In this document: piece by piece, positions 9,877 through 21,688 of the stretch
How positions within the stretch are numbered: the first letter of the stretch is position 1
Layout: each line of letters starts with the position of its first letter
Source: Diphasiastrum complanatum
Taxonomy: Eukaryota; Streptophyta; Lycopodiopsida; Lycopodiales; Lycopodiaceae
NCBI GenBank assembly: GCA_029204225.1
Contig: CM055107.1
Coordinates: 44,942,853 to 45,006,852, forward strand
Direction of reading: 5' to 3'
Length of the DNA stretch: 64,000 bases
Program-made: the position numbers and the translations under genes
The notes under the pieces: model-generated
Seen by the model: only the letters and a program-made list of their open reading frames with translations
The model's database searches: none
What the model was told of the DNA's origin: nothing

Positions 9877-10300
9877 CATGTTGATAATGACATGAAATTA
9901 GTTAAATAAATATATTTCTAAAGTGAAGTATATTATGATTAGGCAATATATTTTTTTTCTAAAGTGAATTATATTATGATGAGGTTTTTTTTTTTTAATG
10001 TTCATAATGAAATGAAATCAGTTAAATAAATATTTTCTAAAGTGAATTATATCATGGTGTTCCTAGATGATTGGGATTTTTTATGAGGTCGGCCACCTAC
10101 TTTTATAAGACAGTTGACTCGAGCTACCAAGAGTGTAATTATGCATGATCTATGGCTTTGATAGCTAGGGGTCTAATGGCACTCTACCTAATTTTATAAG
10201 ACAGTTGACTCGAGCTACCAAGAGGGTATGCATGATCTAAGGCTTTGATAGTTAGGGATTTAGGGTCTACCTAATGGCACTCTACCTAATCTCATATCCG
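9877..10300. repeat. Two local direct-repeat pairs
   Basis: A 60-bp AT-rich unit (GATAATGACATGAAATTAGT and following) at about 9877-9938 is repeated at about 9998-10057. A second unit of 91 bp begins CCTACTTTTATAAGACAGTT at 10096 and again (CCTAATTTTATAAGACAGTT) at 10187, with a third start at about 10285. No gene. Confidence 0.8.
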
Positions 10301-10657
10301 AGATCATTTGATATGGATTGAGAGCTCATTTTGTACATACTTCGAGAGATTATCAAGAGATGGTGATTTTGGCAAGTTTGCTCTTTAATGAGGAATTGAT
10401 GAATGATGAATGTGATATTTTTTGTGTCTAATGAATAGATCTGAATATGAACAAAGTATTATACTTTTCACATGTGTGACAGGATGTGAAGTTCAATTAT
10501 TTCTAGTTTTATTATGGTGTTCAAAATCTCTTGCCAATTAGATGCAAAATAGGTTGAATTGTGTGCTAGTTTTCTATCTATTAGATATAAGTGAAACCTT
10601 TGATGTTGTTTCAAGGTTTTAGTATCCAAATGAGGTTCATAACCTTTGATTTTAACA
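10301..10657 (+). repeat. Probable copia LTR end
   Basis: This lies immediately upstream of a primer-binding site and ends TTTTAACA. It has a variant CACATGTGTG (10469-10478) of the palindrome seen in other copia LTRs here. The 5' boundary is unknown. Confidence 0.4.
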
Positions 10658-10669
10658 TGGTATCAGAGG
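10658..10669 (+). other. Copia primer-binding site
   Basis: TGGTATCAGAGG follows TTTTAACA. It matches 11 of 12 bases of the initiator tRNA-Met complementary site. The leader after it is only about 120 bp before RT sequence appears, so gag, protease and integrase have been deleted. Confidence 0.65.
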
Positions 10670-10779
10670 CCAAATGCACCCATCAAGTCTCAAATACAAG
10701 GAAGAGAGAAGCAATTACAAGTTGATGATTGTTTAATTTTTATTGCCCTTATGACTACCTTAAGTTTGATGATGTTCCT

Positions 10780-11035
10780 TCAAGTGTGAATGAAACTGTA
10801 GCAACAAAAGAGTGATTTGATGTAATGAAAAGTGAGGTGAGTATATGATGCATTGTTTGAGATACTTGTAAAATTATTGATCCTCCATCAAAGGTACAAA
10901 ATGTTATTGTTTGCAAATGGGTCTTTAAGATCAAGCTTAATCAAGATGGTAGTGTGAACAATTATAAAACAAGACTAGTTGCCAAGGGATATGCTCAATT
11001 CAAGGGGATTGACTATGATGGAACACTTGATTTTG
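10780..11035 (+). pseudogene. Ty1/copia RT N-terminal fragment
   Basis: The plus strand, with stops in its first third, reads VCKWVFKIKLNQDGSVNNY, TRLVAKGYAQ and KGIDYDGT (about 10905-11023), which is the standard N-terminal block of copia reverse transcriptase. It lies about 120 bp after a copia primer-binding site on the same strand, so LTR, site and RT fragment probably belong to one internally deleted copy. Confidence 0.8.
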
Positions 11036-11690
11036 TCATAGTTTGTGGTGGTGATTTCATTAACTCACATGCTTTTAGTGATTTACTGTCTTTGCAACAT
11101 TTGTTAAAAAATGAAAATTTTCTTGGAACATGAAGCCGGCATTGCAAGAATCAATTTCATTCAGATTGCAATAATCAATTGTTATTCAGAGTTACAAGAA
11201 TCAATTTTATCAGCGACAACATCTTGCAATTCATCTCCTCTTAGAGATTTTTCATCATCACTCTTACTTTCAAAAATTATTTCATCATCCTGACTAATAG
11301 TTTTTGTATTCTCAACATCTATGGAAGTGGGTGCTTCAAGTATGGTTTGACGATTTATTACATCTCTAGGTAGCTCAATCTCATAGTTAAAATGAAGGTT
11401 TTCCATTTTATTCTCAACATTTGCACCCTCAAATACTCGTCATGAACATGGTTCAACTTGAGCTACAAACTGTGAAGAATTGAAAAAGATTATCTATGTT
11501 AGATATAGGGGTCTTATGTTTTTTACATCAAGCATCTAGGTGTAGGATGTTGATAGGAATAAATTTGGCATAGATGGCAAATTATGCATTTCCACTTGTA
11601 ATGCCACTATTGAGCCAAAATAGAGTAAGAGTCTAAACACTTGCTAATTAGAGTGTAGACAAGTGTAAAGTTTTTGTTTGATGAATTCCA
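11036..11690. other. No certain gene; weak minus-strand acidic ORF
   Basis: The minus-strand frame 11406-11182 (74 codons) is acidic and Ser/Asp-rich (NYEIELPRDVINRQ near its start). It could be part of a copia integrase-RT linker, but no flanking domain confirms it. The rest is AT-rich with nothing recognised. Confidence 0.3.
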
Positions 11691-11694
11691 AGAG

Positions 11695-11840
11695 GTCCAA
11701 TAGGATATAGAGGTGGAACCTTGTGAGGTCCAATAAGAAATTGAGGTGTGCTTGAATATAGTCCAATAGAATTAAGAGGTGCATAGATCAATGATCCAAT
11801 AGGATCAAGAGGTGCCAGAATGTGGTCCAATCATAGTTAA
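11695..11840. repeat. 33-bp minisatellite, about 4.4 units
   Basis: Units start at 11695, 11728, 11761, 11794 and 11825. Each begins (G/A)TCCAATA and contains GAGGTG. Three units are 33 bp and one is 31 bp. Because 33 is a multiple of three, the minus strand stays open as an 11-residue repeat, but no protein context is seen. Confidence 0.85.
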
Positions 11841-12229
11841 GCATAGTGGTATCTCGTGGACCTACTAGTATCATTGTACTCCTCATTTTGAAGTCAATTG
11901 ATTTGGTGATTTCATGGATTTTGTGAGTTATTGGATTTCTAGCTTTCTCTCTCTACCCGAGGAGAGCAGCTTGTTTTTACTTAGATTATTTTTTGAATAC
12001 TTTCCACACGTGTGAGTGAGAGTTGGAAGTGATTGAATGCATGTAGTAGTGTGTTTTTGCCATAGGATTCAAGATTGATCTTGAATCTCAATCTAGTCTT
12101 GATCTTGGTGCATCTACACACCTTAGGAGATCACAAGTACATGTAGTGGACAGTCCACACGTGTGAAATTCAACACAAACCACCATATCTTGTTTAGTTG
12201 ATCTGGTTGAAAAAACACCTGCAAAAATC
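11841..12229. other. LTR-like DNA with two CACACGTGTG palindromes
   Basis: No coding sequence. CACACGTGTG occurs at 12005-12014 and 12156-12165. The second is preceded by TAGTGGACAGTC, which also precedes the palindrome at 34420-34429. This suggests an old copia LTR next to the transposase gene. Confidence 0.45.
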
Positions 12230-13318
12230 ACTATTTTAGAACATATCAAAAACTCAAATACTGAAGTCACTTGCAAGAAAATAAAAAACATTATAGCATA
12301 GCATGTGCACCTGCTCACAGTGACGAGGCAACACCAATGTGTCAAAGGACTGCATGCTCAATGTTTTTGATGAATCAATCGCAAAAAATCCACTTGGATC
12401 CGATTTTATGGTTGTATTTGGCCCTCTACAAACTACCTTGAACCATTTCACATCAATTAAAAAATAGTGTCCACTTTCACCAAATAACACATCATAAATA
12501 TTTTGTATAGTTCCTACGTATTCTATATCTCCTGAGATGGGATTCCGATCTCGTACACTGCTTTGACTTTCTTGTTGGAAAGATGCTATTACAGCACAAT
12601 TGTGTGTGCATCTCTTGTTATCAATCCTTTCAACACGAAAGTGGAAACCAAAAGCCCATATAGCATTATACATTTTGCACTACCACATGACAAACATGAA
12701 TCTCATAAATAATCACTGTGAATGAACATGGTGTTTCAAAATGATTAAACAAATATTGTTATAATCAAGAATGTTCTAATAATAAAGTATCTAAAGAATA
12801 ATACCTTCCATTCGCATCCTCTTGCAAAGTCCCATTCTGCGTTTGATATTATTGGTCCCTCTTTTGTTGCTTTTTGTAGTGTGTCATGCATCCACTCTAT
12901 AGTGCATTGCTTGGGCAATGGCTCAAGATCATGTGAATATGAGGCCATGTGTCTACCTCTATTCTGTCATTGGCGCTTTCTAGACAAGGCCCTCTCTTCT
13001 TTTTTTTCTTCATATAGGTCTAACCATTTATCCATAACTCCACAATTATAAAGCATGAATGTAGAAATTTTTTCTCATTGGAAGGGTGCCAACCTATGGA
13101 CCTTTCCCATCCCTTGAGGTTTTTCACTAGTTATCTCTTCGGTTTCCTCATCACTCCACAATAGTGGAGCAGATGGATGTAGTTGGTGCAAAATTTCAGT
13201 AACATAAAAGAGAGATTCATGTACTAACCATCCCTCTGACATGCTACCTTCAGGCCTTGCCTTTTGATGCACAAAATCTTTTAAGACTTTCATGTACCTT
13301 TCCATAAAGAAGATCCAC

Positions 13319-13423
13319 CTAAAAAGTCACAAATGGTTAAAAATAAGTGTTTTATTTAATGAGTTCATGTATCAATTGATTTAGTTTAAATACACATGCA
13401 AAACATAATTTATGTACTTATAC
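13319..13423 (-). other. Intron in TNP2 transposase gene
   Basis: Donor ATAG|GTATAAG and acceptor CTTTTTAG|GTGG join the LVEE...HNR block to the ERYMK block, as expected for the family. The intron is 105 bp. Confidence 0.7.
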
Positions 13424-13597
13424 CTATTGTGCACTAGACTAGCAATAGAAACTTCTTCAACCAAGTGCATCAATAAATGCACTTGTGAGTCCATGATGGA
13501 AGTCGAAAAATATCTCTCAAACATGCACACAATCTCCACCATATCCTCATGTCTCTTGCAAAGATCCAGCTCACGGATTTCTTTTGAACACATCCAT

Positions 13598-13685
13598 CTG
13601 CAACATATTCAATCCATTTTATGTCCATTTGAATTTCCAATCAATAAATACTAAATTAAAAAATGCACCAAGTACATGTAAATAC
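13598..13685 (-). other. Intron in TNP2 transposase gene
   Basis: Donor CAG|GTATTT and acceptor TTGCAG|ATGG join the two conserved parts of the transposase in a continuous reading frame. The intron is 88 bp. Confidence 0.7.
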
Positions 13686-15464
13686 CTGACAATGATTGAT
13701 AGTTTGTATATGGTCTCACAACTATCTTTTGACAAGCACCCACAAATTGACAATGGATAGATGAATTGAATCATCTTTAGCCAATCATGAGATTTGAGAC
13801 CTTGCAATTTTCCATCCACTGTGAATGATGACCGTAGAGAATGGGCAAAACCAGTTGGTGTTCTAATGTCATGAATAATGGAGCACACATGGTTAAGCTC
13901 CTCCTTAGTGAATGTCCAAGGTACTTTTGGAGCATGATCTTTACCATCCTTTATCCAATATTCTTTTTTGGTGTTTGATTCTTTTAGATCGTGCCTTGCA
14001 GCAATGGTATCTTTTTCACCAATCAAGTGTTTCCAAATAGATTCACCCACATTTTTAAATATATGCATGGGATCAAGTAGGTGATTAATCAAAAGGTTAT
14101 TCCAATATTCCAAACGATGAAATATAGATAATCTTTTCATACCATCGATTGGCTTTGCTTGAGATTCCTCCCATAATATTCGCCAATCTTTCACTGACAT
14201 CCTCTTTGGAGACATCTCTCTCTCAACTCTCCCTCCAAAACCTCTTCTATGAGTGTCTCTGAATGGATGGAATTCATGCAAGTATTTACGATGATTTTCA
14301 TAAACCACTTTTTTGAAACTAAAAGAGTATCTTCCCACAAGATTTGGCCCGCACAAAAAAAAAAAGCATTTTTTATAGCCGTTTGAAAGCGTGCCCAACA
14401 AATGGATACTATCAATTACTATTAGAAAAAGTATATGTCAAAGAATAATAATAGCCATTGTAGTATATCATGTAAATGTCAAAAATTACTAGTTGTATAT
14501 AATTGTAAACAAACTCCTATGTACACAAGATAGACATTGTTTGAATGAATACTTGAGCATTCACCTAATCCTAGATAGTCATGCACTGTCCACATTACAA
14601 TGGCATGTAGTGTAAACTCCCTCTCATGTAAGGGGTGCGAAATGTCATGTGCTTTTATCCCCTTCCACAAATCTTCCAACTCGTCAATAAGCGGCTCAAG
14701 ATACACATCCATGTTCTTAACCTTGTGTTGGCCAGGAATTAAAAGTGCCAACATAATGTGTCCCTTTTTGTACTCAACCAAGGAGGAATATTATAATTTA
14801 CCAAGCAAACAGGCCAAATGGACCACGTAGTTGCTCATACACCAAAGGGGTTCACACCATCAGTCTGTACATGACAAAAGAAGTCATTGTAAAAAAAATA
14901 TTACTCGATGTCCAAATTGTAAATTTTGTTTCAAAGCAAAAATGACAAGTAAATGAAAAAAAATTTACTCAAATAATGATGTGAGGCTTTGGTCACTCCA
15001 TCTATATTTGGCTTGAAGATTTAATAGAAGTAGAGAAGTTGCCAAACGAGATACCTTTGCTCTAGGATACAATGCGATCTTTGATTCTTCTCGCAATTTC
15101 TTTTCTTCTTTAGACAAAAGTGCCTCCTCATTCTGTTCATTGTGTCTAGCTGCAATATTGTTCTCGTTAAATATCATCCAACATGTCTCCCATGACTTCA
15201 AATTCATCATTCATTGGAAGCTCATTTTCATCGTTGGAACTTGTTTGCAATGAAGTAGATCTAGATGAGCTAGATTCAGATACATTAGTCTCTTGATTAA
15301 TGTGCTCAACAATTTTCATCATCTCTTTTAAGCCTTGACGTAGACGACAACATAATCGCTTTATATGTGGACCATTGTATTGCATTCGTCGTCTACGTCG
15401 ACCATACGAGGATTATTGTCTCCAATACTAAATGAGGATGAAGAATCCTATATATCAAAATAAC

Positions 15465-15600
15465 AAGAAGTAGGTTGAAACAATGTTTGATAAACATTTC
15501 CTCCCAGTACTTGATAGATCTAAATGTTGCATATGAATATAAATTACCTCTTAGTTTAAAAAGTATGAACATATCAATGTATCTATTAGACATATTTGTC
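15465..15600 (-). pseudogene. Duplicated scrap of SET-domain C-terminus
   Basis: The minus strand reads YATFRSIKYWEEMFIKHCFN, which parallels CATRSIRFGEELLIKYSFN at the end of the SET domain 240-340 bp away. The DNA is also alike (TTTAGATCTATCA against CTAGATCTATCA, then GGGAGGAA against GGGGAGGAA). It lies between the SET gene and the transposase start. A small AACATTCAAT-containing duplication (15611-15690) sits beside it. Confidence 0.65.
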
Positions 15601-16799
15601 TTTTCAACTTGTTAACATTCAATGAACTCAAAGACGAATAATGTTCCTAACATTCAATCTAGGCAAATGACGAATAATGCTCCTAACATTTGACATATTC
15701 AATGACACAAACCAAATACAATCAAGATGCATGGATTATGCATCTCTACATATCAACAAAATTTAAATCTTCACATTGACTTATTGTCTTTTGCAAACAT
15801 TTGGGTAGAGGACGGTTGAAACTATACTTGATTAACAATTCCTCCCCAAACCTGATAGATCTAGTGGCACACACCATTACATAAGTGCCCTTTACATTCC
15901 TAGTGAAATATTCTTCTTTTCCATTGGTGCGTTCTTCAAAATCACAATTTGTCAATAGAGGGTGGCCAATGGAACTATTTATATATGCAGCAATGTTTCC
16001 ATGCACATCATCCATCAATATATGTATGATTTGCCCTTGAGATGTTGCCTCCTTGCATGCGTTGCTCCTCTAAAGAACAAGCATTTGAATTCAAGCCATG
16101 TACTTGCATCCTCCATTGGTGACAACACAAAGCATGCCAATCACCCCAATTGTATTAAGGTCCTGCATATGGCATCAATGTCACAACACTATTTAAAGGG
16201 ACCTCAATACTACTCAATGCAAAAAGGCCCAAACCAGCCTCAAGAAAGTGTTCACTAGGCATGATCATGTACATTCGACCCCAATACGTAAATGGTGTTC
16301 CATTTAATGGTAATGGTGATTGGAGTGGCCAACACGAAGATCTCCTTCTAATAAAAGTTTTTACTAATGGTTGCAAGCTAGGTGGAAGAGGAAGGTTAGA
16401 CAAAGAACCTAGAATGTCTTTTGACATATCAACAGTGCGTAGTAATTTGCAATTATCTTTCAAACTAGTCATAATACGTCCAAGACGTGTTCTCTTTTTT
16501 AAAGGGGTGGTCATGTTTGTGAAATCCATGTGGAGTATCATGGAGGACTCATGTGCAACATCTAGGATAGGTGTGGTTGGGTGGTAAGAACGTTCTAGAG
16601 ATTTGGAGACATGGATTGAATCACAAGACATTGATGAACTAATTATATCATGCAAGGGATGCAAGGGGTCATCATCAACAAGAGCATCATCTAGGGCCAA
16701 TGATGATCCAAAATCAATATTCATGTGATTTATCCTATCAATAATATTCTCAATCTCTCTTGCAACTCTTTTTCTTGAAACCAACTTATGGTCCTTCTT

Positions 16800-17135
<336 letters not shown>

Positions 17136-17281
17136 TCCAGTGTCACCACATGCTCTCTCCCTGCGACGTTTGGGCTTTTTTGTGGAACTCATCTTCCAAC
17201 AAAAAACATTTGAACCACGTCTTTAACGGAAGAAAACAAGGGCTACACACTTTCCTAGAATTGCGAGTGCTGGTTACCTTT

Positions 17282-17395
<114 letters not shown>

Positions 17396-17438
17396 CATGA
17401 ATGAGAGGCTATTATGGGCGATTGAATATGGAAATCAA

Positions 17439-17620
17439 GATTAACTACATCTAATCATTCTATTTGGATTTTTTCTTTTAGAAGCAAGTGAGAGATTAAC
17501 TTCATCTAATCATTCTATTTGGATTTTTCCTTTTAGAAGCAAGTGAGAGATTAACTTCGTCTAAATATTCTATTTGGATTTTTCCTTTTAGAAACAAGTG
17601 AGAGATAAACTTCAAAGTAT
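17439..17620. repeat. 55-bp tandem repeat, three units plus a partial
   Basis: Units start GATTAACT or GATAAACT at 17439, 17494, 17549 and 17604 and contain ATTCTATTTGGATTTTT and AGCAAGTGAGA. Spacing is exactly 55 bp with few differences, so the expansion is recent. It lies upstream of the SET gene. Confidence 0.95.
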
Positions 17621-18120
17621 CGTGGCACTCATCCTATTGCTCAATATTTATTGGCCACACTATACTTGAAGTGTCATAAGGGTCAAAGATTAAAGCATTT
17701 CCGAAAAACACTTTAAAGACTTTACCTCTCGTACTCTTGGATTCTCTGTGTGCACTCCATTGGCCCAAATATGATCGTTGACAATCATCATTCGAATCCT
17801 AAGGCCTTTGCATTGTGTGCATGTACATGGTTACCTCTCATCATATTCTGGTTGAAACTGGTGCAACAATCCAATTGCAAATTGCACAAATTCTTTCAGT
17901 GTCATTCAAGTGAAAATTGACAAATTGTAACATGTGACGAATTGTAACATGTGACAAAAATTGACAAAATAGTCTTTGTACATTTAGTGCATTTTCAACC
18001 TTCATTCAAATGGAGTGGTGTCTTGGCTTTCCAAAGAGCAATATACTATATCCAAAGAGCAAATCAGATTACATCACTATTACAAATAAAAAAATTATGA
18101 CATAAATCAATAGGTGGCCT
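17621..18120. other. No gene seen
   Basis: AT-rich. A short repeated word (TGTAACATGTGAC, about 17925-17955) is the only structure noticed. Confidence 0.5.
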
Positions 18121-18127
18121 ATGTCGA

Positions 18128-20060
18128 CTGATGGAAGAGCTTGAAGATGAACCAGTCTCTGGTCGCACCATGGGTCCAAGCGGCCAGCCCCCTTCTCCAA
18201 GTAATGGGCATTTACCCAGCGCTATTTTCCTCCACCATTAACATGGAACTCGCCCTACATGCTTATGCCATGTGGGAGGAGAAGAAATCTCATTTGCACA
18301 TACTATACCAAGGTACCATGTACCAAGTGTGGGTCGCCCACTCCGTGGTTAACATCGGAATCAGTTCTAGTGATAGACCTTTGCCAAAAGCCCATCGTTG
18401 ATCCCCTACCCTCATTAAATCCAATCTGATGTCCCTTGCTCCTGAAATCACTCTAAAAACTAACAATGGTTATTTGATAGAGGCTATCAATAACCCTATC
18501 ATCCAAGCCGATGCCCACCTGTTGAATAACTTTCTAGTTGTATCCAGTTTACGGAAGGATGGCATTCAATCCACCCTCCTCAGCCAAATCGTGGAATCCT
18601 ACTATGAATTCTCTAACCCCTTGGTTGTGCCTTATGATTGGCATGCCTTCCTTAGCAATGAGTTGTCCCTTGCTATAAAGCCCAATGCACACGATCGAAT
18701 CAACCCTAAACCTTCTCTACAACCTCGTCTGCACACTCCTTGAACATAAGATTTGGGATTTTAACCATTCTGAGATACTCTTTGCCACCGTTCCATATAC
18801 CAATCTTGTTCCCCTTACCATTACATCCACCTAGACTGCTACTAACTCACCGGCCAGCAAACGTATGTGTGGCATTGCCTCCATTTCCACTAGCCCTCTT
18901 GCAACCCAACAATGCATCGCACCCCCATGCCTTGCATCCACACAGATTCATTTCAACAAACTGCTGAGGGTGACAAACCATTATCCGATGACGCATTCCA
19001 ACAAACAGAGTATGTGTCGTCGCCTGACCGTGCTGATCCCACCGCATTAGAGGGCATGGTAACACCAGAAAATCTCGTAGAGGATGATGCGATGTTGTAC
19101 AGGTCATCCGAGAGACATCTCATCAAGCCACAGCAAGTAGCACCTTACCGGCTGGGCCCATGGACCTCACGTCGACCTACTGAATCTTGGGAACCTTTGT
19201 TCAGGAAACGATAGCAGCCAAAATTATATTAGATGGCCATGTATTGGAATTGGCTACCAGCAACATGAAACTACGAGCAGAGATTATCCAGTTCTAACAG
19301 GACCTACAGATAGCTCAACAACATGAACTGGCAAAGAAGATAGAGGTGTTGAAGTTGAAAAACCGTGAAGACAATCTCCACAGGTACATCAAGGACCTCT
19401 CCAAATCAGTAATGGATGCCCAAGCAAAATTTCAGAAAATTGAGCAACAAGCAAGCCAATGCCTAGCCCCTCCAGGCAGATATCCGTGTTTAAAACCAAA
19501 AATCAACACTTGGGAGCAAAGGTGTAGGCCCTACAAGTGGAGAAGGCTGTCTAGCTAGCTCAACCAACACATGCCAACTGACCTCTCAACTGGAGGTGAA
19601 TGTCTACCACCAAACATTCGACAACTACTAGGCCGAATTTGACAAGTACTGACAGAGCGCAATCCAAGAATTGGCACATGCAAAGAGTGCTCTAAAGGCA
19701 TGCCAACGCCATATGGAACAACAACACCAAACCCCATGGTAATTCCAGCGCCACCCATACTAGAAGCTGCAATGGCTAGTTCTAACCAAGACAAAAGCAA
19801 ACAAGCAGCGGGGCTAGAAAGTCAAGAGCAATTGAGGCCAGTATACAAGACCACGGCCTGGACGCCAGCCAAGTGACGGATTAGAGCCAAAGCCAAGAAG
19901 AGTGCCAAGCTTCAAACTCTCAAGGCTCTCGATCCATCTCTACCAGTCGCGCCTTTCGCAAACTAAAGTCCGTAGAGGATAAAATCAACGACTTTTTAGT
20001 CAAACATCTCTACGAACCTTCACGCGACGGTTGGAAGGTTTCATTTTCCGCCAAGACAAT
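18128..20060 (+). pseudogene. Unrecognised broken coding region with coiled-coil segments
   Basis: This block is visibly less AT-rich than its neighbours and stays open in successive plus-strand frames: 18141-18401, 18429-18743, 18912-19214 and 19346-19558, with a further open stretch to about 19960. The first part reads as a compact globular segment (NMELALHAYAMWEEKK, YQVWVAHSVVNIG). The second has ITLKTNNGYLIEAINNP and LRKDGIQSTLLSQIVESYYE. The third is rich in Gln, Lys, Glu and Leu with heptad-like spacing (LKNREDNLHRYIKDLSKSV), suggesting a coiled coil. The end is Lys/Ala-rich. I do not recognise the family. A gag-like protein of an unknown retroelement or a decayed host gene are both possible. 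Frameshifts and stops show it is not functional. Confidence 0.45.
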
Positions 20061-20660
20061 CAAGGGAAATGAGCTGAAGTGCCTTTTAGTACTACAACCC
20101 CAACTGGAGTGGCTTTCAATCCCACCTTCTTGCAAGTAGAAAATATGAAGCAAGGGGCAAGGGCTACCCCAAAGATAAAAAGCACCTATTGTACACCATT
20201 TTGCATGCTAATAAAGAGGAGGAGACTCTACTATTTTGAGAGCCAAAGCATCCTCATGTGCTAATCCATCTTGCTTATGCTTCTTATTGTGTTTTGCTTA
20301 TCCTTCTAGTTTCCATTGTTATTGTTTTTACTAGTTGTGGTTTCTCCGTAAGCATGCGCATTGAGCACATGTGCTAACCTCCATCTCAGCTCTCTTTCCT
20401 TTCTCTTTTCACCTTCAATCATTATGTGTGCTTGTGTTTAGTGTTAGTGAAAATAATGTTAAGTTGGGGTAGTGCTAAACTAAGATTAGAAAAGTATCTA
20501 AACTAGCAACTAAGCATAGCTAGGAACCTATCGTGTGTTCTAACTCTTCTTGACAGGCGGAGGGCTACTCACCATCGAATCTACACTTCCACACCTAAGC
20601 ATTAAATTCCAACAGATTCTACCATCATCCTCTTTATTGACATGAGATCCTCCTTACTCC
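20061..20660. other. No gene seen
   Basis: T-rich sequence after the broken coding region. TTAAGTTGGGGTAGTG at about 20460 resembles a weak polypurine-type tract but nothing confirms it. Confidence 0.4.
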
Positions 20661-20664
20661 TTAC

Positions 20665-21428
20665 ATGCAAAGGAATACTGAAACAAGTCACCACTTATCA
20701 GCAAGTAACTTCTGAGAAGAAGTGGATGAATGCTAGCGGACTCTAGCCAATTGGCAATCGCATTTGATGACCTAATTACTTAGTATAAATTAGTTGTTCT
20801 TACATCTCATTGTCAATGATCAAGTAGAATGATCAATCAACATTGTGAATTGTGAAGGAGTTGAGTGTTATTACATGACGCTTCCTGCACTCTCATCAAT
20901 CATATCATTCACAATCAGAACTTTACATCACAACCATTATCAAGCAACTTTCCCACACTAATCAAGTTCTTTGTAAGTTTTGGAATGAGAAACTCTCTTG
21001 TGCAGTCTAGCTCAATCTTTAGAGATTTCTTTTAGAGTTGTTATTGTGCTACTGCTAATCAGCAGAGTTGCTTATTTCAGACTTATTCTTAGTTACTCAG
21101 AGATATCTTTAGAGTTCATGGTTTCTATCTGCTATTGTCTTGCACTCATTGGCATCTGATCTTGTTTTTCTGAATCAATACTATTTTTTTATTGTGTTCA
21201 ATTTGTGTCAGAGTGCATGCATCTATGTATTGCTTTTGTAACTGATAGAAATTGTCTGAGAATTCAATACTTTATGTTTGGCTACGTAATCACTTAGTAT
21301 CTAGTAAAAGTTAGTTGCTAAAGATTGAACGTGATTTCCATCACTACTACTTTGTTCACTTTTGATAGGCGTAGTCATGCATCGGAAGTCGGAAGGTTCT
21401 GCATTCTATTACTCACCTATTTCCGACA
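20665..21428 (+). repeat. Copia LTR (plus orientation), partner of 22978-23660
   Basis: It ends CCGACA directly before the primer-binding site at 21429. It aligns with the reverse complement of 22978-23660: GCATTTGATGACCT, a TATA-like AGTATAAATTAG against TGTATAAATAGG, ATTGAA(C/T)GTGATTTC, and GATAGGCGTAGTCATGCAT. The 5' end is approximate. Confidence 0.75.
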
Positions 21429-21440
21429 TGGTATCAGAAC
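21429..21440 (+). other. Copia primer-binding site
   Basis: TGGTATCAGAAC, 11 of 12 bases matching the initiator tRNA-Met site, follows the LTR-terminal CA. Confidence 0.75.
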
Positions 21441-21688
21441 ATAGTATCATAGTATCAGTGCTAGGTCACTACTTCTTTATCTGAATCATCACTGTATCAG
21501 ACTTGTGATCTCTATCAGGGCCTAATACTATTTCAATATTTGAGTGAAAAGCTCATATCTTTTGTGATATCAAATTGATATCATATTATTTAGTTCCTTT
21601 CATCATTTCAGTATCAAAGAATTGCTTTCCTGTTGTTGGCATCACTACATCTTAGTGTCATCGATACAATCGACGGACTAAGTTCTAG

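Larger units (their letters stand above)
12230..15385 (-). pseudogene. CACTA (En/Spm-type) TNP2 transposase, broken
   Basis: A multi-exon minus-strand gene of the plant TNP2/Transposase_21 family. In order: an N-terminal segment (15385-14965) ending ALYPRAKVSRLATS and AKYRWSDQSLTSLFE; a block with TDGVNPFG (about 14860); HIMLALLIPGQ, NMDVYLEPLIDELEDLWKG and FTLHAIVMWTVHDYLG (14781-14479); a 260-codon frame (14401-13619) with HLLDPMHIFKNVGESIWKHL and LKSHDWLKMIQF; exon 13597-13424 (MDSQVHLLMHLVEE); exon 13318-13075 (ERYMKVLKDFV, RPEGSMSEGWLV); and a DUF4216-like tail (12673-12254; GTIQNIYDVLFG, YFLIDVKWFKVV). Introns at 13685-13598 and 13423-13319 have good GT/AG ends. Lesions: a frameshift near 15170, a stop after TDGVNPFGV, a frameshift near 14780, and loss of about 150 residues normally found before TDGVNPFG. 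Terminal CACTA repeats were not located. Confidence 0.88.

Noticed and set aside
17439-17620. Regular 55-bp repeats considered as a CRISPR-like array
   Set aside because: The units are contiguous tandem copies with no variable spacers, and the host is a eukaryote.
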